A stretch of 64,000 nt of DNA from Marinibacterium sp050389775 (GCF_050389775.1 NZ_CP177144.1:3968001-4032000); one strand, 5' to 3'; counted from the stretch's first letter, positions 52,799 to 61,659 are shown. The notes: generated from the sequence alone by a model not told the origin. Translations and numbers: made by a program.

Positions 52799-54307
52799 TC
52801 ATTCGCCCCGGGGGAAGCGCTGGCTTTCCTCGAGGATGTTCAGGTCCATGTGGTTGCGCATGTAGCGTTCGGATGCCTGTTGCAGCGGCTGATAATCCCA
52901 GGGGTAATAGCCGCCCTGGCGCAGGGCTTCGTAGACCACCCAGCGGCGGGCCTGGCTGGCCCGGACCTCGGCATCATAGGCGGCCAGGTCCCAGCGCGCG
53001 TCGGCCATGGCGCGGAACGCGGCCAGCGTGTCGGCATGGGCCGGGTCGGTGGCCAGGTTGACCAGTTCGCGCGGGTCGGCGTCGAGATCGAAGAGCTGGT
53101 CGGGATCGAGCGCGCAGCGGATGTATTTCCACCGCCCCTGGCGCAGGCAGACCAGCGGGGCATAAGACCCTTCGGCGGCATATTCGATGGCCACCGGCGC
53201 GTCGCGCGCGACACCCCGGGCCAGGGGCACCAGGGTCTGGCCGTCGGTCCAGGGCGCGATCTCGGACATGTCGACCCCGGCCAGGTCACCCAGCGTGGGG
53301 GTGACGTCGATGGTGGAGACCGGCGTGTCCACCCGGCCCGGTTCCAGCCCCGGGGCCGAGATCATCAGGGGCACGCGGGCCGAGCCTTCGAAGAAGGACA
53401 TCTTGAACCACAGGCCGCGCTCGCCCAGCATGTCGCCGTGATCGGAGAGGAACAGGATATGGGCCTCTTGCCGGGTGTCTTCGAGCACCTGCAGGATCTG
53501 GCCGATCTTGTCGTCGAGATAGGAGATATTGGCGTAGTAGGCCCGGCGCGAGCGGCGGACATCCTCGGGCGTGATGTCGAACTTGCGCCAGTCGTTGGCA
53601 TCGAAGAGCCGTTTCGAATGCGGGTCCTGGGCGTCGTATCCCGGGTCGGGCACGACCGGGTCGAGATGGGCGCAGTCTTCGTAGAGGTCCCAGTATTTCC
53701 GGCGCGCGACATAGGGATCGTGGGGATGGGTGAAGCTGACGGTCAGGGCCCAAGGCCGGTCGTCCTTGCCGCGGGCCAGGTCGTAGAGCTTGGACGTGGC
53801 CATGTAGGCGACCTCGTCGTCATATTCCATCTGGTTGGAAATCTCGGCCACGCCGGCCCCGGTGACCGAACCCATGTTGTGATACCACCAGTCGATGCGC
53901 TCGCCCGGCTTGCGGTAATCGGGGGTCCAGCCGAAATCGGCGGGGTAGATGTCGGTGGTCAGGCGGTCTTCGAACCCGTGCAGCTGGTCGGGGCCGACGA
54001 AATGCATCTTGCCGCTGAGGCAGGTGTAATAGCCCGCCCGGCGCAGGTGGTGGGCATAGGTCGGGATGTCCGAGCGGAACTCGGCGGCATTGTCATAGAC
54101 CCCGGTGCGGCGGGGCAGCTGGCCCGACATGAAGCTGGCCCGGCCGGGCGCGCAGAGCGGCGAGCCGGTATAGGCATTGGCAAAGCGCACCGAGCGGGCA
54201 GCCAGGCGCTTGAGGTTGGGCGCGTGCAGCCAGTCGGCCGGGCCGTCGGGAAACAGCGTGCCGTTGAGCTGGTCGACCATCAGGATCAGGAGGTTGGGCT
54301 GGGTCAT
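52799..54307 (-). CDS. betC: Choline-sulfatase
   Basis: Arylsulfatase-superfamily enzyme of 502 aa hydrolysing choline-O-sulfate to choline. The formylglycine motif C-x-P-x-R is LCAPGRASF with C52, which needs a maturase encoded elsewhere. Metal-site motifs include ILMVDQLNG near the N-terminus and ILFLSDHGDMLGERGLW. A C-terminal choline-sulfatase segment (YYPWDYQPLQQASERYMRNH) supports the specificity. It overlaps betI (ATGA) at 54304-54307. Confidence 0.95.
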   Translation of the reverse strand: MTQPNLLILMVDQLNGTLFPDGPADWLHAPNLKRLAARSVRFANAYTGSPLCAPGRASFMSGQLPRRTGVYDNAAEFRSDIPTYAHHLRRAGYYTCLSGKMHFVGPDQLHGFEDRLTTDIYPADFGWTPDYRKPGERIDWWYHNMGSVTGAGVAEISNQMEYDDEVAYMATSKLYDLARGKDDRPWALTVSFTHPHDPYVARRKYWDLYEDCAHLDPVVPDPGYDAQDPHSKRLFDANDWRKFDITPEDVRRSRRAYYANISYLDDKIGQILQVLEDTRQEAHILFLSDHGDMLGERGLWFKMSFFEGSARVPLMISAPGLEPGRVDTPVSTIDVTPTLGDLAGVDMSEIAPWTDGQTLVPLARGVARDAPVAIEYAAEGSYAPLVCLRQGRWKYIRCALDPDQLFDLDADPRELVNLATDPAHADTLAAFRAMADARWDLAAYDAEVRASQARRWVVYEALRQGGYYPWDYQPLQQASERYMRNHMDLNILEESQRFPRGE

Positions 54308-54876
54308 GCGGGCTGGTCCTTGAGCATGGCAAGCACGCGCAGGGCGTGGTCGCAGGCGGCGCCGGGCGCCTCGGGATCGTTGAGCGCGGCGCGGATGTAG
54401 AGCCCGTCGATCAGCGCGGCCAGGGTATCGGCCGCGGCCTCGGGGGCGGGACAGAGCGGGCGCAGGGCATGGACCAGGTTCGAGCGCAGCCGGCGCTGGT
54501 AGATCCGCCAGAGGCGCAGGGCCTGGGGCTCGGTCTGGGCCAGGACATAGAAGGTCATCCAGGCGCCGATGCTTTCGGGCGCGAAGGAAGCCGGGGCAAA
54601 GGACGCCCGCACGATGGCCTCGGCCCGCTCACCGGCCGGGGTACCGGCCAGTTCCCGGCGCACCTCGGCGCCGTATTCGGTCAGGATGTGGCGCATCGCG
54701 GCCAGGAAGATCTGGGCCTTGCCGCCGAAGTAATGATGCGCCAGCGCCGAGGACATGCCGGCCCGCCGGGCGATCTGGCTGACGGTCACGTCCAACGACC
54801 CGGCCTGGCCGATCTCGGCGATCGTGGCCTTGACCAGGGCGTCGCGCCTGACGGGTTCCATCCCCAGCTTGGGCAT
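54304..54876 (-). CDS. betI: BetI, choline-responsive TetR repressor
   Basis: TetR-family repressor of 190 aa. The N-terminal HTH is EIGQAGSLDVTVSQIARRAG and MSSALAHHYFGGKAQIFLAA. The ligand half has ESIGAWMTFYVLAQTEPQAL and DTLAALIDGLYIRAAL, as in BetI. It represses bet genes and is relieved by choline. ATG 54876 (MPKLGMEP) is chosen over a GC-rich opening to 54969. It is translationally coupled to betC. Confidence 0.92.
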   Translation of the reverse strand: MPKLGMEPVRRDALVKATIAEIGQAGSLDVTVSQIARRAGMSSALAHHYFGGKAQIFLAAMRHILTEYGAEVRRELAGTPAGERAEAIVRASFAPASFAPESIGAWMTFYVLAQTEPQALRLWRIYQRRLRSNLVHALRPLCPAPEAAADTLAALIDGLYIRAALNDPEAPGAACDHALRVLAMLKDQPA

Positions 54877-55013
54877 GCGGTCTTCCTCTGCGCCCCCTGC
54901 CGGGGCCTTTTGCGTGACGTCTCCGAGCCCTTGCGCAGGCCCCGCCGGCCCGCCAAGGGGGCCCGGCACGCCCCCCGCAAGGGGCCGCGCGGGGGAGAGG
55001 GTAGGAAGCGTTT

Positions 55014-55027
55014 ATTGACTCGTCAAT
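55014..55027. promoter_or_regulatory. Candidate BetI operator in the betI-choX divergent region
   Basis: Perfect inverted repeat ATTGAC-TC-GTCAAT at 55014-55027, in an AT-rich patch (TCAATCAATAAAAAATAC follows) inside an otherwise GC-rich gap. Position between divergent betI and choX suits joint repression. The known BetI sites, as I recall, also are TTGA/TCAA-type palindromes. Confidence 0.6.
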
Positions 55028-55075
55028 CAATAAAAAATACCCTCCCCCGCAGACAAGAACAGGGAGACGACCAAA

Positions 55076-55996
55076 ATGAAGCTGAAAACGACCCTTTCGG
55101 CGCTGGCTCTGTGCGCGGCGACCCCGGCCCTGGCCGATTGCACGGCGGTGACCTTTTCCGACGTGGGCTGGACCGACATCACCGCGACGACGGCGGCCAC
55201 CACGGTGATCCTGGACGCGCTGGGATATGAAACCGACATCAAGGTGCTGTCGGTGCCGGTGACCTATACCTCGATGGCCGGGGGCGACATCGACGTCTTC
55301 CTGGGCAACTGGATGCCGACGATGGAAGGCGACATCGCCCCCTACCGCGAGGCCGGCACCGTCGACACCGTGCGGGCCAACCTGGAAGGCGCGAAATACA
55401 CCCTGGCCGTGAACAAGGCCGCGGCCGACCTGGGCATCAAGGATTTCGCCGACATCGCGGCCCAGGCCGATGCGCTGGACGGCGAGATCTATGGCATCGA
55501 GCCGGGCAATGACGGCAACCGGCTGATCATGGACATGATCGAGGGCGATGCCTTTGGCCTGGCCGGGTTCGAAGTGGTGGAAAGCTCGGAACAGGGCATG
55601 CTGGCCCAGGTGGCCCGGGCCGACCGGCGCGGCGAGCCGATCGTCTTCCTGGGCTGGGAGCCGCATCCGATGAACGCCAATTTCGAGATGTCCTACCTGA
55701 CCGGCGGCGACGATTTCTTCGGGCCCAACCTGGGCGGGGCGACGGTCTATACCAACACCCGGGCCGGCTATGTCGAAGAATGCCCGAACGTGGGCAAGCT
55801 GCTGGAAAACCTCGAATTCACGCTGGCCATGGAAAACGAGATCATGGCCGCGATCCTGGATGACGGCCAGGAGCCCTCGGCCGCGGCGACGGCCTGGCTG
55901 GCGGCCAATGCCGGCGCGCTGGACGGCTGGCTGGACGGCGTGACGACCGTTGACGGCGGCGACGCCATGGCGGCGGTGACCGCGGCGCTGCAGTAA
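55076..55996 (+). CDS. choX: Choline ABC transporter substrate-binding protein
   Basis: Periplasmic binding protein of 306 aa. Signal peptide MKLKTTLSALALCAATPALA, then a ChoX/OpuAC-type two-lobed domain: VTFSDVGWTDITATTAATTV, GGDIDVFLGNWMPTMEGDIA, YGIEPGNDGNRLIMDMIEGD, and FLGWEPHPMNANFEMSYL. The Trp and Tyr residues that form the cationic cage are plausible in those segments. It precedes choW and choV and is divergent from betI; the bet operon indicates choline as the ligand. Confidence 0.93.
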   Translation: MKLKTTLSALALCAATPALADCTAVTFSDVGWTDITATTAATTVILDALGYETDIKVLSVPVTYTSMAGGDIDVFLGNWMPTMEGDIAPYREAGTVDTVRANLEGAKYTLAVNKAAADLGIKDFADIAAQADALDGEIYGIEPGNDGNRLIMDMIEGDAFGLAGFEVVESSEQGMLAQVARADRRGEPIVFLGWEPHPMNANFEMSYLTGGDDFFGPNLGGATVYTNTRAGYVEECPNVGKLLENLEFTLAMENEIMAAILDDGQEPSAAATAWLAANAGALDGWLDGVTTVDGGDAMAAVTAALQ

Positions 55997-56043
55997 GGCG
56001 CCCCACCCCAGCCAAGGGCGGCGCGGGCCCGATCCGCGCCGCC

Positions 56044-56088
56044 AGGAAAATCCCCGATTTTCCTGCAAAAATTCTGCGCAGAATTTTT
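56044..56088 (+). terminator. Two adjacent hairpins between choX and choW
   Basis: First stem AGGAAAATC (56044-56052) / GATTTTCCT (56056-56064); second a perfect 22-bp palindrome AAAAATTCTGC (56067-56077) / GCAGAATTTTT (56078-56088). As the operon continues, they probably act as a partial terminator or 3' RNA stabiliser, giving more binding protein than permease. Confidence 0.75.
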
Positions 56089-56110
56089 CACCGCAAACGG
56101 CGAGGCATGC

Positions 56111-56944
56111 ATGGACTGGTTGACCGAGAACAAGATCCCCGTGGGGAAATGGGCCAGCGCGGTCTTCGACTGGCTGCAGATGCACGGGGGCTGGTTCTTT
56201 GACGGGCTGTCCGACGTGATGGACCGGCTGATCGAAGGCATCCTCTGGGCGCTGGAAACCCCGCATCCGCTGGTCATCGTGGCGCTGTTCGCCGGGCTGA
56301 CCTGGGGGCTGCAACGCAGCTGGAAGCTGGTGGCCTTTGTCGTGCTGGGCTTTCTCTTCATCCTCAACCAGGGCTACTGGGAAGAAACCCTGGAAAGCCT
56401 GACCCTGGTGCTGTGCGCCTGCATCGTCTGCATGGGCCTGGGCGTGCCCATCGGCATCGCCGTGGCCCACCGGCCCGGGCTGTACCGCGTGATGCGGCCG
56501 ATCCTCGACCTGATGCAGACCCTGCCGACCTTCGTCTACCTGATCCCGGCCATCGTCTTTTTCGGCATCGGCATGGTGCCCGGGTTGATTGCCACGGTGA
56601 TCTTTGTCCTGCCCGCGCCGATCCGGCTGACCCACCTGGGCGTGACCTCGACGCCCCAGGCCCTGCTGGAGGCCGCCCAGGCCTTTGGCGCCACGCCGTC
56701 CCAGACGCTGTGGAAGGTCGAGCTGCCCTTTGCCCTGCCGCAGATCATGACCGGGCTGAACCAGACCATCATGCTGTCGCTGTCGATGGTCGTCATCGCC
56801 GCGCTGGTCGGGGCCGACGGGCTGGGCGTGCCGGTGGTGCGCGCGCTGAACCAGGTCAATACCGCGCTCGGCTTCGAGAGCGGGTTCATCATCGTGGTCG
56901 TGGCCATCATGCTCGACCGCATTCTCAGGATGGAGCGCGACTGA
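56111..56944 (+). CDS. choW: Choline ABC transporter permease
   Basis: Inner-membrane permease of 277 aa with about six helices. The binding-protein-dependent transport signature is TLWKVELPFALPQIMTGLNQ, with TSTPQALLEAAQAFGATPSQ just before it as the coupling EAA loop. N-terminal segments DGLSDVMDRLIEGILWALET and VGADGLGVPVVRALNQVNTA match the ProW/OpuAB group. The stop overlaps the choV start (TGATG). Confidence 0.92.
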   Translation: MDWLTENKIPVGKWASAVFDWLQMHGGWFFDGLSDVMDRLIEGILWALETPHPLVIVALFAGLTWGLQRSWKLVAFVVLGFLFILNQGYWEETLESLTLVLCACIVCMGLGVPIGIAVAHRPGLYRVMRPILDLMQTLPTFVYLIPAIVFFGIGMVPGLIATVIFVLPAPIRLTHLGVTSTPQALLEAAQAFGATPSQTLWKVELPFALPQIMTGLNQTIMLSLSMVVIAALVGADGLGVPVVRALNQVNTALGFESGFIIVVVAIMLDRILRMERD

Positions 56945-57969
56945 TGGGCACGGCTGTTTCCTTCGACAAGGTGTCGATCGTCTTCGGCGACCATCCCGAC
57001 CGGGCCCTGCCCCTGATGGACCAGATGCAGGACCGCGCCGCGATCCAGGAGACCACCGGCCAGGTGCTGGGCGTGCACGATTGCTCGCTCAGCGTCGAAC
57101 AGGGCGAGATCCTGGTGCTGATGGGCCTGTCCGGCTCGGGCAAGTCCACCCTGCTGCGGGCGGTCAACGGGCTGAACCCGGTGGTGCGCGGGGCGGTGCA
57201 CGTGGACAGCGGCGACGGGCTGGTCGATGTCAGCCATGCCGATGCCGCCACGCTGCGCCGGATCCGGCTGTCGCGGGTGGCCATGGTCTTTCAGCAATTC
57301 GGCCTGCTGCCCTGGCGCAGCGTGCGCGAGAACGTGGGCCTGGGCCTGGAGCTGGCTGGCATGTCGCGCAAGGCCCGCGCCGAGCAGGTCGACCGCCAGC
57401 TCGACCTTGTGGGCCTGGGTGACTGGGGCGACCGCAAGGTCGGCGAGCTGTCGGGCGGCATGCAGCAGCGCGTGGGCCTGGCCCGGGCCTTTGCCACCGA
57501 AGCGCCGATCCTCTTGATGGACGAGCCGTTCTCGGCGCTCGACCCGCTGATCCGGGCGCGCCTTCAGGACGAGCTGATCGAGTTGCAGCAAAAGCTGGAC
57601 AGGACGATCATCTTCGTCAGCCACGACCTGGACGAGGCCTTCAAGCTGGGCGACCGGATTGCCATCATGGAAGGCGGGCGGATCGTGCAGCACGGCACGC
57701 CCAAGGACATTTTCTCGCAGCCGGCCACCGATTACGTGGCCGATTTCGTGGCCCACATGAACCCGCTGGGCGTGCTGTCGGCGCGCGACGTGATGGAACC
57801 GGCCGAAGGCACGCCGCCGGCCACGGTCCCGCCGGGGGCCACGATCCGCGAGGTGATGGAAGCCGCCCAGGGCCACAGCGCGCCCGTCGGCGTGGTCGAA
57901 GACGGCGCCCTTCTGGGCCAGATCACGCGCAACGGCATCCTGGCCAAGCTGCTCGACCCGCGCGGCTAG
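56944..57969 (+). CDS. choV: Choline ABC transporter ATPase
   Basis: Quaternary-amine ABC transporter ATPase of 341 aa. Walker A GLSGSGKSTLLRA, Q-loop VFQQFGLLPWRSV, signature LSGGMQQRVGLARA, Walker B ILLMDEPFSALD, then DELIELQQKLDRTIIFVSHD. The C-terminal extension (GVLSARDVMEPAEG and GHSAPVGVVEDGALLGQITR) is a CBS-like regulatory region; CBS domains in OpuA sense ionic strength. ATG 56944 overlaps the choW stop. A 17-bp tandem repeat starts 22 bp after its stop. Confidence 0.93.
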   Translation: MGTAVSFDKVSIVFGDHPDRALPLMDQMQDRAAIQETTGQVLGVHDCSLSVEQGEILVLMGLSGSGKSTLLRAVNGLNPVVRGAVHVDSGDGLVDVSHADAATLRRIRLSRVAMVFQQFGLLPWRSVRENVGLGLELAGMSRKARAEQVDRQLDLVGLGDWGDRKVGELSGGMQQRVGLARAFATEAPILLMDEPFSALDPLIRARLQDELIELQQKLDRTIIFVSHDLDEAFKLGDRIAIMEGGRIVQHGTPKDIFSQPATDYVADFVAHMNPLGVLSARDVMEPAEGTPPATVPPGATIREVMEAAQGHSAPVGVVEDGALLGQITRNGILAKLLDPRG

Positions 57970-58354
57970 CGCGGGGGGCAACGGGCCAGAGGCCTCCGGG
58001 GTCACAAGGCCTTCGTGGCCGCATGGCAACCGTGGCCGCAGGTCCTTCGTAGCCGCAGGTCCTCCGGGGTCACAGCGCTTTCGTGGCCGCAAGTCCTCCG
58101 GAGTCACAGCGCCTTCTTGGCCGCAGGACCTTTGTGGCCGCAGGGCCTCAATGCCCCGTCCGGCCTGCCCTCGGGCAGGTGGCCAAACCAGGCATCCTGA
58201 CAATCGGCAAGGACATCCCCGAGACGCGCCATTGCACGGGGCCGACCGTTTTGACAAGCGCATGGATGGGCCCATGGCGCGCCCTTCCCCCTGACCCGCC
58301 GCGCATGTCGACCATGGCGGCCTTGTCGCCTGCCCCCAGACCCCGCCGGGTCCG
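57970..58354. other. Gene-free gap after choV, with tandem repeats
   Basis: A 385-bp gap. The first part is the 17-bp repeat array (57991-58142). The remaining 200 bp to the HxlR gene show no gene and no obvious hairpin. Confidence 0.7.
57991..58142. repeat. Nine degenerate 17-bp tandem repeats downstream of choV
   Basis: Two unit types alternate: GGTCCTCCGGGGTCACA and GCGCTTTCGTGGCCGCA, with variants such as GGTCCTTCGTAGCCGCA. The A-B pairs form a 34-bp higher-order period. The array runs from the gap start to about 58142, followed by a partial unit. Confidence 0.82.
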
Positions 58355-58780
58355 TTACGTCGATGATCCCTCGGCCGCCATCCGCGCGGCATAGTCCTGG
58401 CGCGCCCGGTCGATCCTGTCGAAGTTCTCCTCGGCCCAGATCCAGACCCCGCAGAACGCCTTGCTCAGGCCCAGGCCAAGCTCGGTCAGCCGGTATTCGA
58501 CCTTTGGTGGCACGACCGGATAGACCGTGCGGGTCACCAGCCCGTCACGCTCCATCGCGCGCAGGGTCTGGGTCAGCATCTTCTGGCTGATGCCCGTGCA
58601 GGCCCGGGACAGCTCGCCGAAGCGGCAGCAGTCGCGTTCGGTCAGGATCTCGATCAGCAGCATGGTCCACTTGTCGGCCACCCGGCCGATGATCTCTTCG
58701 ACCAGGCGATCCACCGCGGGATCCGTCGGGCCAATGTCTTGCAGCTCGTCGCGCAGGGATTTCTCCGTCATCGGCTCCAT
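58355..58780 (-). CDS. HxlR-family winged-helix regulator
   Basis: Transcription factor of 141 aa. Family pattern: IIGRVADKWTMLLIEILTER, RFGELSRACTGISQKMLTQT, LRAMERDGLVTRTVYPVVPP, and KVEYRLTELG. Cysteines at RDCCRFG and RACTG could sense electrophiles or oxidation, as in related HxlR proteins such as YodB/QorR; this is an inference. It starts at 58780 after AAAGAGAGT and is divergent from a short-chain dehydrogenase gene that is its likely target. Confidence 0.88.
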   Translation of the reverse strand: MEPMTEKSLRDELQDIGPTDPAVDRLVEEIIGRVADKWTMLLIEILTERDCCRFGELSRACTGISQKMLTQTLRAMERDGLVTRTVYPVVPPKVEYRLTELGLGLSKAFCGVWIWAEENFDRIDRARQDYAARMAAEGSST

Positions 58781-58785
58781 ACTCT

Positions 58786-58813
58786 CTTTTGGGTAAGTAT
58801 AAATCTTTTGGGT
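58786..58813. promoter_or_regulatory. Direct repeats CTTTTGGGT in the HxlR-SDR divergent region
   Basis: CTTTTGGGT at 58786-58794 and 58805-58813, 19 bp apart, in an AT-rich patch directly upstream of the HxlR start. Candidate regulator-binding sites; HxlR operators known to me are usually inverted, so this is tentative. Confidence 0.4.
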
Positions 58814-58878
58814 GCCTACTTTCTCAACGACAGCAGCAGCGACATGTAAGGGCCATGTTACCAAGAGGACAAGACACC

Positions 58879-59625
58879 ATGGCTCTTACCGATCGCACCA
58901 TCCTGATCACCGGCGGCAATTCCGGCATCGGCCACGCCCTGGCCCGCGAGCTGCAGGCCCGGGGCAATCGTCTCATCATCACCGGCCGCAAGCAGGCCAG
59001 CCTGCAGGCCGTGCTGGACGACAACCCGGGCATGGCGGGTTATGTCCTGGACGTGACGGATGACGCGGCCCTCGCCGCCTTTCCGGCCAGGCTCATCGCC
59101 GAACATCCCGGGCTGGACACGGTCATCCTGAACGCCGGCATCATGGAGGCCGAGGATTACACGGCAACGCCGGTCGATCTGGACGTGGCCGAACGCACGA
59201 TTGCCACGAACCTGACGGCGCCCATCCGGATGGCCGCAGCGTTCCTGCCCCATCTCCGGAGCCGCCCGCATGCGGCGCTGATCACGGTGTCCTCGGGGCT
59301 GGCCTTTGTGCCCAAGGCCGCGAACCCGGTCTATTCCGCGACCAAGGCCGCCATCCATTCCTGGACACAATCTCTGCGGCACCAACTGCGCGACACACCC
59401 GTCGATGTCCACGAGATCGCGCCGCCGCTGGTGGCGACCGACCTCACCCCGGGCCAGTCGCGCCTGGCCGCGGCGATGCCGCTGCAGGCGTTCACCGACG
59501 AGGTCATCGGCCTGCTGTCGCGCGACGACATTCCCGACGAGGTGCTGGTCAACCGCGTCGGCTTCCAGCGCAACGCCGAGGCCGAAGGCCGCTATGACGC
59601 CGCCTTTGCGATGATCAACGGCTGA
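58879..59625 (+). CDS. Short-chain dehydrogenase/reductase (DltE-like)
   Basis: SDR of 248 aa with the NAD(P) motif ITGGNSGIGHALARELQARG, NAG in TVILNAGIMEAEDY, catalytic Ser region ALITVSSGLAFVPKA, and YSATK (Tyr/Lys pair) in NPVYSATKAAIHSW. The substrate is unknown. ATG 58879 opens the Rossmann fold immediately; the upstream in-frame stretch includes the regulator-binding candidates and is not coding. It is divergent from the HxlR gene. Confidence 0.9.
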   Translation: MALTDRTILITGGNSGIGHALARELQARGNRLIITGRKQASLQAVLDDNPGMAGYVLDVTDDAALAAFPARLIAEHPGLDTVILNAGIMEAEDYTATPVDLDVAERTIATNLTAPIRMAAAFLPHLRSRPHAALITVSSGLAFVPKAANPVYSATKAAIHSWTQSLRHQLRDTPVDVHEIAPPLVATDLTPGQSRLAAAMPLQAFTDEVIGLLSRDDIPDEVLVNRVGFQRNAEAEGRYDAAFAMING

Positions 59626-59719
59626 CGGGGCCAAGGCCGGTGGGCCGGTGGGCAGCCCCCGCCGGCCCGCGCACAGACCGGGGTCGGGCCGGTCCCCCCG
59701 CCCCGCCGGCACCAGGCCT

Positions 59720-60625
59720 TCAGAACTTGGTCGCCGGCACCGCCGGGGTCACGGCCCGGCGCTTCATCCGGGCTTCGCGCCAGGTGATGTAGCTGACTGC
59801 GCCCAGGATCACCGTGCCGCCGACGACCACCCAGATGTCGATCGGCTCGTGAAAGACCAACACGCCCAGCAACGTCGCCCAGATCAGCTGCAGGAAGGTC
59901 ACCGGCTGGGTCACCGCCACCGGTGCGGCGGCCATGGCCAGGGTCATCGTGTAATGGCCGGCCGTCGCGAACAGCGCCACGCCCAGCAGGATGCCCAGCT
60001 CGGCCCAGGTCGGCCAGACCCAGGCCATCAGCGCCGCCGGGGCCAGGCCGATGGTCACCCAGACCGACAGCATGGCCACGACCAGCGCCGCATCGGCCCG
60101 GTCGGCCAGCACCTTGGCCAGCAGGTAGGAACAGCCGAAGGCCAGCGCCGTGACCAGCATGGCCATCTGCCCCGGCCCGACCTCGCGAAAGCCCGGGCGC
60201 AGGATGATCGCCGTGCCGACCAGCGCCGCACCCACGGCCAGGATGCGCCGCAGGGCCAGCGGCTCGCCCAGGAACAGCGCCGCGCCGATGGTCACGTAAA
60301 CCGGCGAGAGGTAGTTCATCGCCGTGACCTCGGCCAGCGGGATGCGGGCCATGGCAAAGAACCAGAACCCCGCGCCCACCGCATGCACCAGCCCGCGCGC
60401 GGCAAACAGCATGTGCAGGCGGGGGGTGATCTCGCCCAGCTTCAGCCGGCCCAGCAGGGGCAGCAGCAGGATCAACCCGATGACATACCGCAGAAAGACC
60501 GATTCCACCGCCGGGATACGCGGGCCCAGCAGCTTGACCAGGGCGGTGACGGCAACGAAGCAGAGACCGGTGAGCAGCATCCAGAGGATACCCACCAGCG
60601 GACGTGAGGGGCGCAATTCGGGCAT
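59720..60625 (-). CDS. EamA/DMT-family membrane transporter
   Basis: Ten-helix drug/metabolite transporter of 301 aa with two EamA halves: LVGILWMLLTGLCFVAVTAL, SVFLRYVIGLILLLPLLGRL, MNYLSPVYVTIGAALFLGEP in the first and TLLGVLVFHEPIDIWVVVGG in the second, each with the conserved Pro-Val/Gly-Glu-Pro style segments. Substrate unknown. It is downstream of the SDR gene in convergent orientation and separated by 57 bp from a LysE gene on the same strand. Confidence 0.88.
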   Translation of the reverse strand: MPELRPSRPLVGILWMLLTGLCFVAVTALVKLLGPRIPAVESVFLRYVIGLILLLPLLGRLKLGEITPRLHMLFAARGLVHAVGAGFWFFAMARIPLAEVTAMNYLSPVYVTIGAALFLGEPLALRRILAVGAALVGTAIILRPGFREVGPGQMAMLVTALAFGCSYLLAKVLADRADAALVVAMLSVWVTIGLAPAALMAWVWPTWAELGILLGVALFATAGHYTMTLAMAAAPVAVTQPVTFLQLIWATLLGVLVFHEPIDIWVVVGGTVILGAVSYITWREARMKRRAVTPAVPATKF

Positions 60626-60682
60626 GGCCGTATCAACACCGGATTACATGCCCGGGGCAAGTGGATTACAGGGGCAAGTGCA

Positions 60683-61282
60683 TTACATCAGCACGAGTTT
60701 CAGGGCGATGGCCCACATGACCAGGCCGATCAGCGCGTCCAGCACCTGCCAGGCCCGGGGCCGGGCAAACAGCGGGGCCAGCGCCCGGGCGCCGTAGCCC
60801 AGGCCGAAGAAGAAGACAAAGCTGCCGGTCGTGGCGCCCAGGGCAAAGCCCGTGGCGCTGGGGTACTGGGCCGAGACCGAGCCCAGCAGGACAACGGTGT
60901 CCAGGTAGACATGGGGGTTGAGCCAGGTCAGGGCCAGGATGGTCAGCAGCACCGGGCCCAGCTTGGCGGCCTCGCGCCCGGCAGCCTCCAGGGCTTCGCC
61001 CCCGCGCCAGGCGCTGAGCAAGCTGCGCGCACCGTAGACCAGCAGGAAGGCCGCTCCGCCAAAGCGCATGGCCTGGGCGAACCAGGGCCACATCTCGGCC
61101 AGGGCGCCAAAGCCCGACACCCCGGCGATGATCAGCAGGGCGTCGGAGACCGCGCAGGTCAGGCAGACCCAGAACACGTGCTCGCGCCGCAGGCCCTGGC
61201 GCAGGACAAAGGCGTTCTGCGCACCGATTGCAAGGATGAGGGACAGGCCAAGCGCCATCCCCGCCAGGTAGGACGCCATCAT
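60683..61282 (-). CDS. LysE/ArgO-family amino-acid exporter
   Basis: Membrane protein of 199 aa with about six helices and the family N-terminus GMALGLSLILAIGAQNAFVL, RQGLRREHVFWVCLTCAVSD, and the NPH motif in ALTWLNPHVYLDTVVLLGS. LysE and ArgO export lysine or arginine. Their usual divergent LysR activator is not present; upstream lies a 377-bp gene-free gap. Two adjacent Met codons (61282 and 61279) are both possible starts. Confidence 0.88.
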   Translation of the reverse strand: MMASYLAGMALGLSLILAIGAQNAFVLRQGLRREHVFWVCLTCAVSDALLIIAGVSGFGALAEMWPWFAQAMRFGGAAFLLVYGARSLLSAWRGGEALEAAGREAAKLGPVLLTILALTWLNPHVYLDTVVLLGSVSAQYPSATGFALGATTGSFVFFFGLGYGARALAPLFARPRAWQVLDALIGLVMWAIALKLVLM

Positions 61283-61659
61283 GCCCCGTTCCTCCGTCAG
61301 ACCGTCCGCAGGTACCAGCGCCGGACCGCTGCGTCCAGATCCTCCGCCCGATCGGTCCCCGCCCGACGCGGCCCGTTGTTGGCCCGCCCGATCGCCCGAC
61401 ACCTTGGGCTGGCAAAGGCCCAACGCCTTACCCGGCAATCGCCCGACATCGGGCCCCGGGGGATTGCTCAACGCCCCGCCCCAGCGATTGCCCGAGCGGC
61501 ATGCAATGGCCGCGAAAATCACCACTGGCGACCGATCACGCCCCCGATCCCGCAAATGTCGCAGTCGGATTCCGATACGTCGCTTGCATGCCCTCTTGCG
61601 CCCGGGCGCTGATTGGCGCATGGCGTTCCTATCGGAAACTTTCAATCGGGATAGGAACG
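61283..61659. other. Gene-free gap between lysE and the TTG-start gene
   Basis: A 377-bp gap. Short variants of ATCGCCCGACA/ATCGCCCGACATC/ATTGCCCGAGC recur near 61390, 61438 and 61484, spaced 46-48 bp. The right end has the GTTCCTATC/GATAGGAAC inverted repeat. No gene is supported in it. Confidence 0.55.
61625..61658 (+). promoter_or_regulatory. Inverted repeat covering the ribosome-binding site of the next gene
   Basis: GTTCCTATC (61625-61633) / GATAGGAAC (61650-61658), perfect 9 bp, 16-nt loop. The 3' arm contains the AGGA that would serve as ribosome-binding site for TTG 61660, so an RNA hairpin would hide it. It could instead be an operator. Confidence 0.6.

Noticed and set aside
49356..52865. 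1169-codon open frame on the plus strand
   Set aside because: Antisense to betA and betB and crossing the 15-bp array; no gene-like features.
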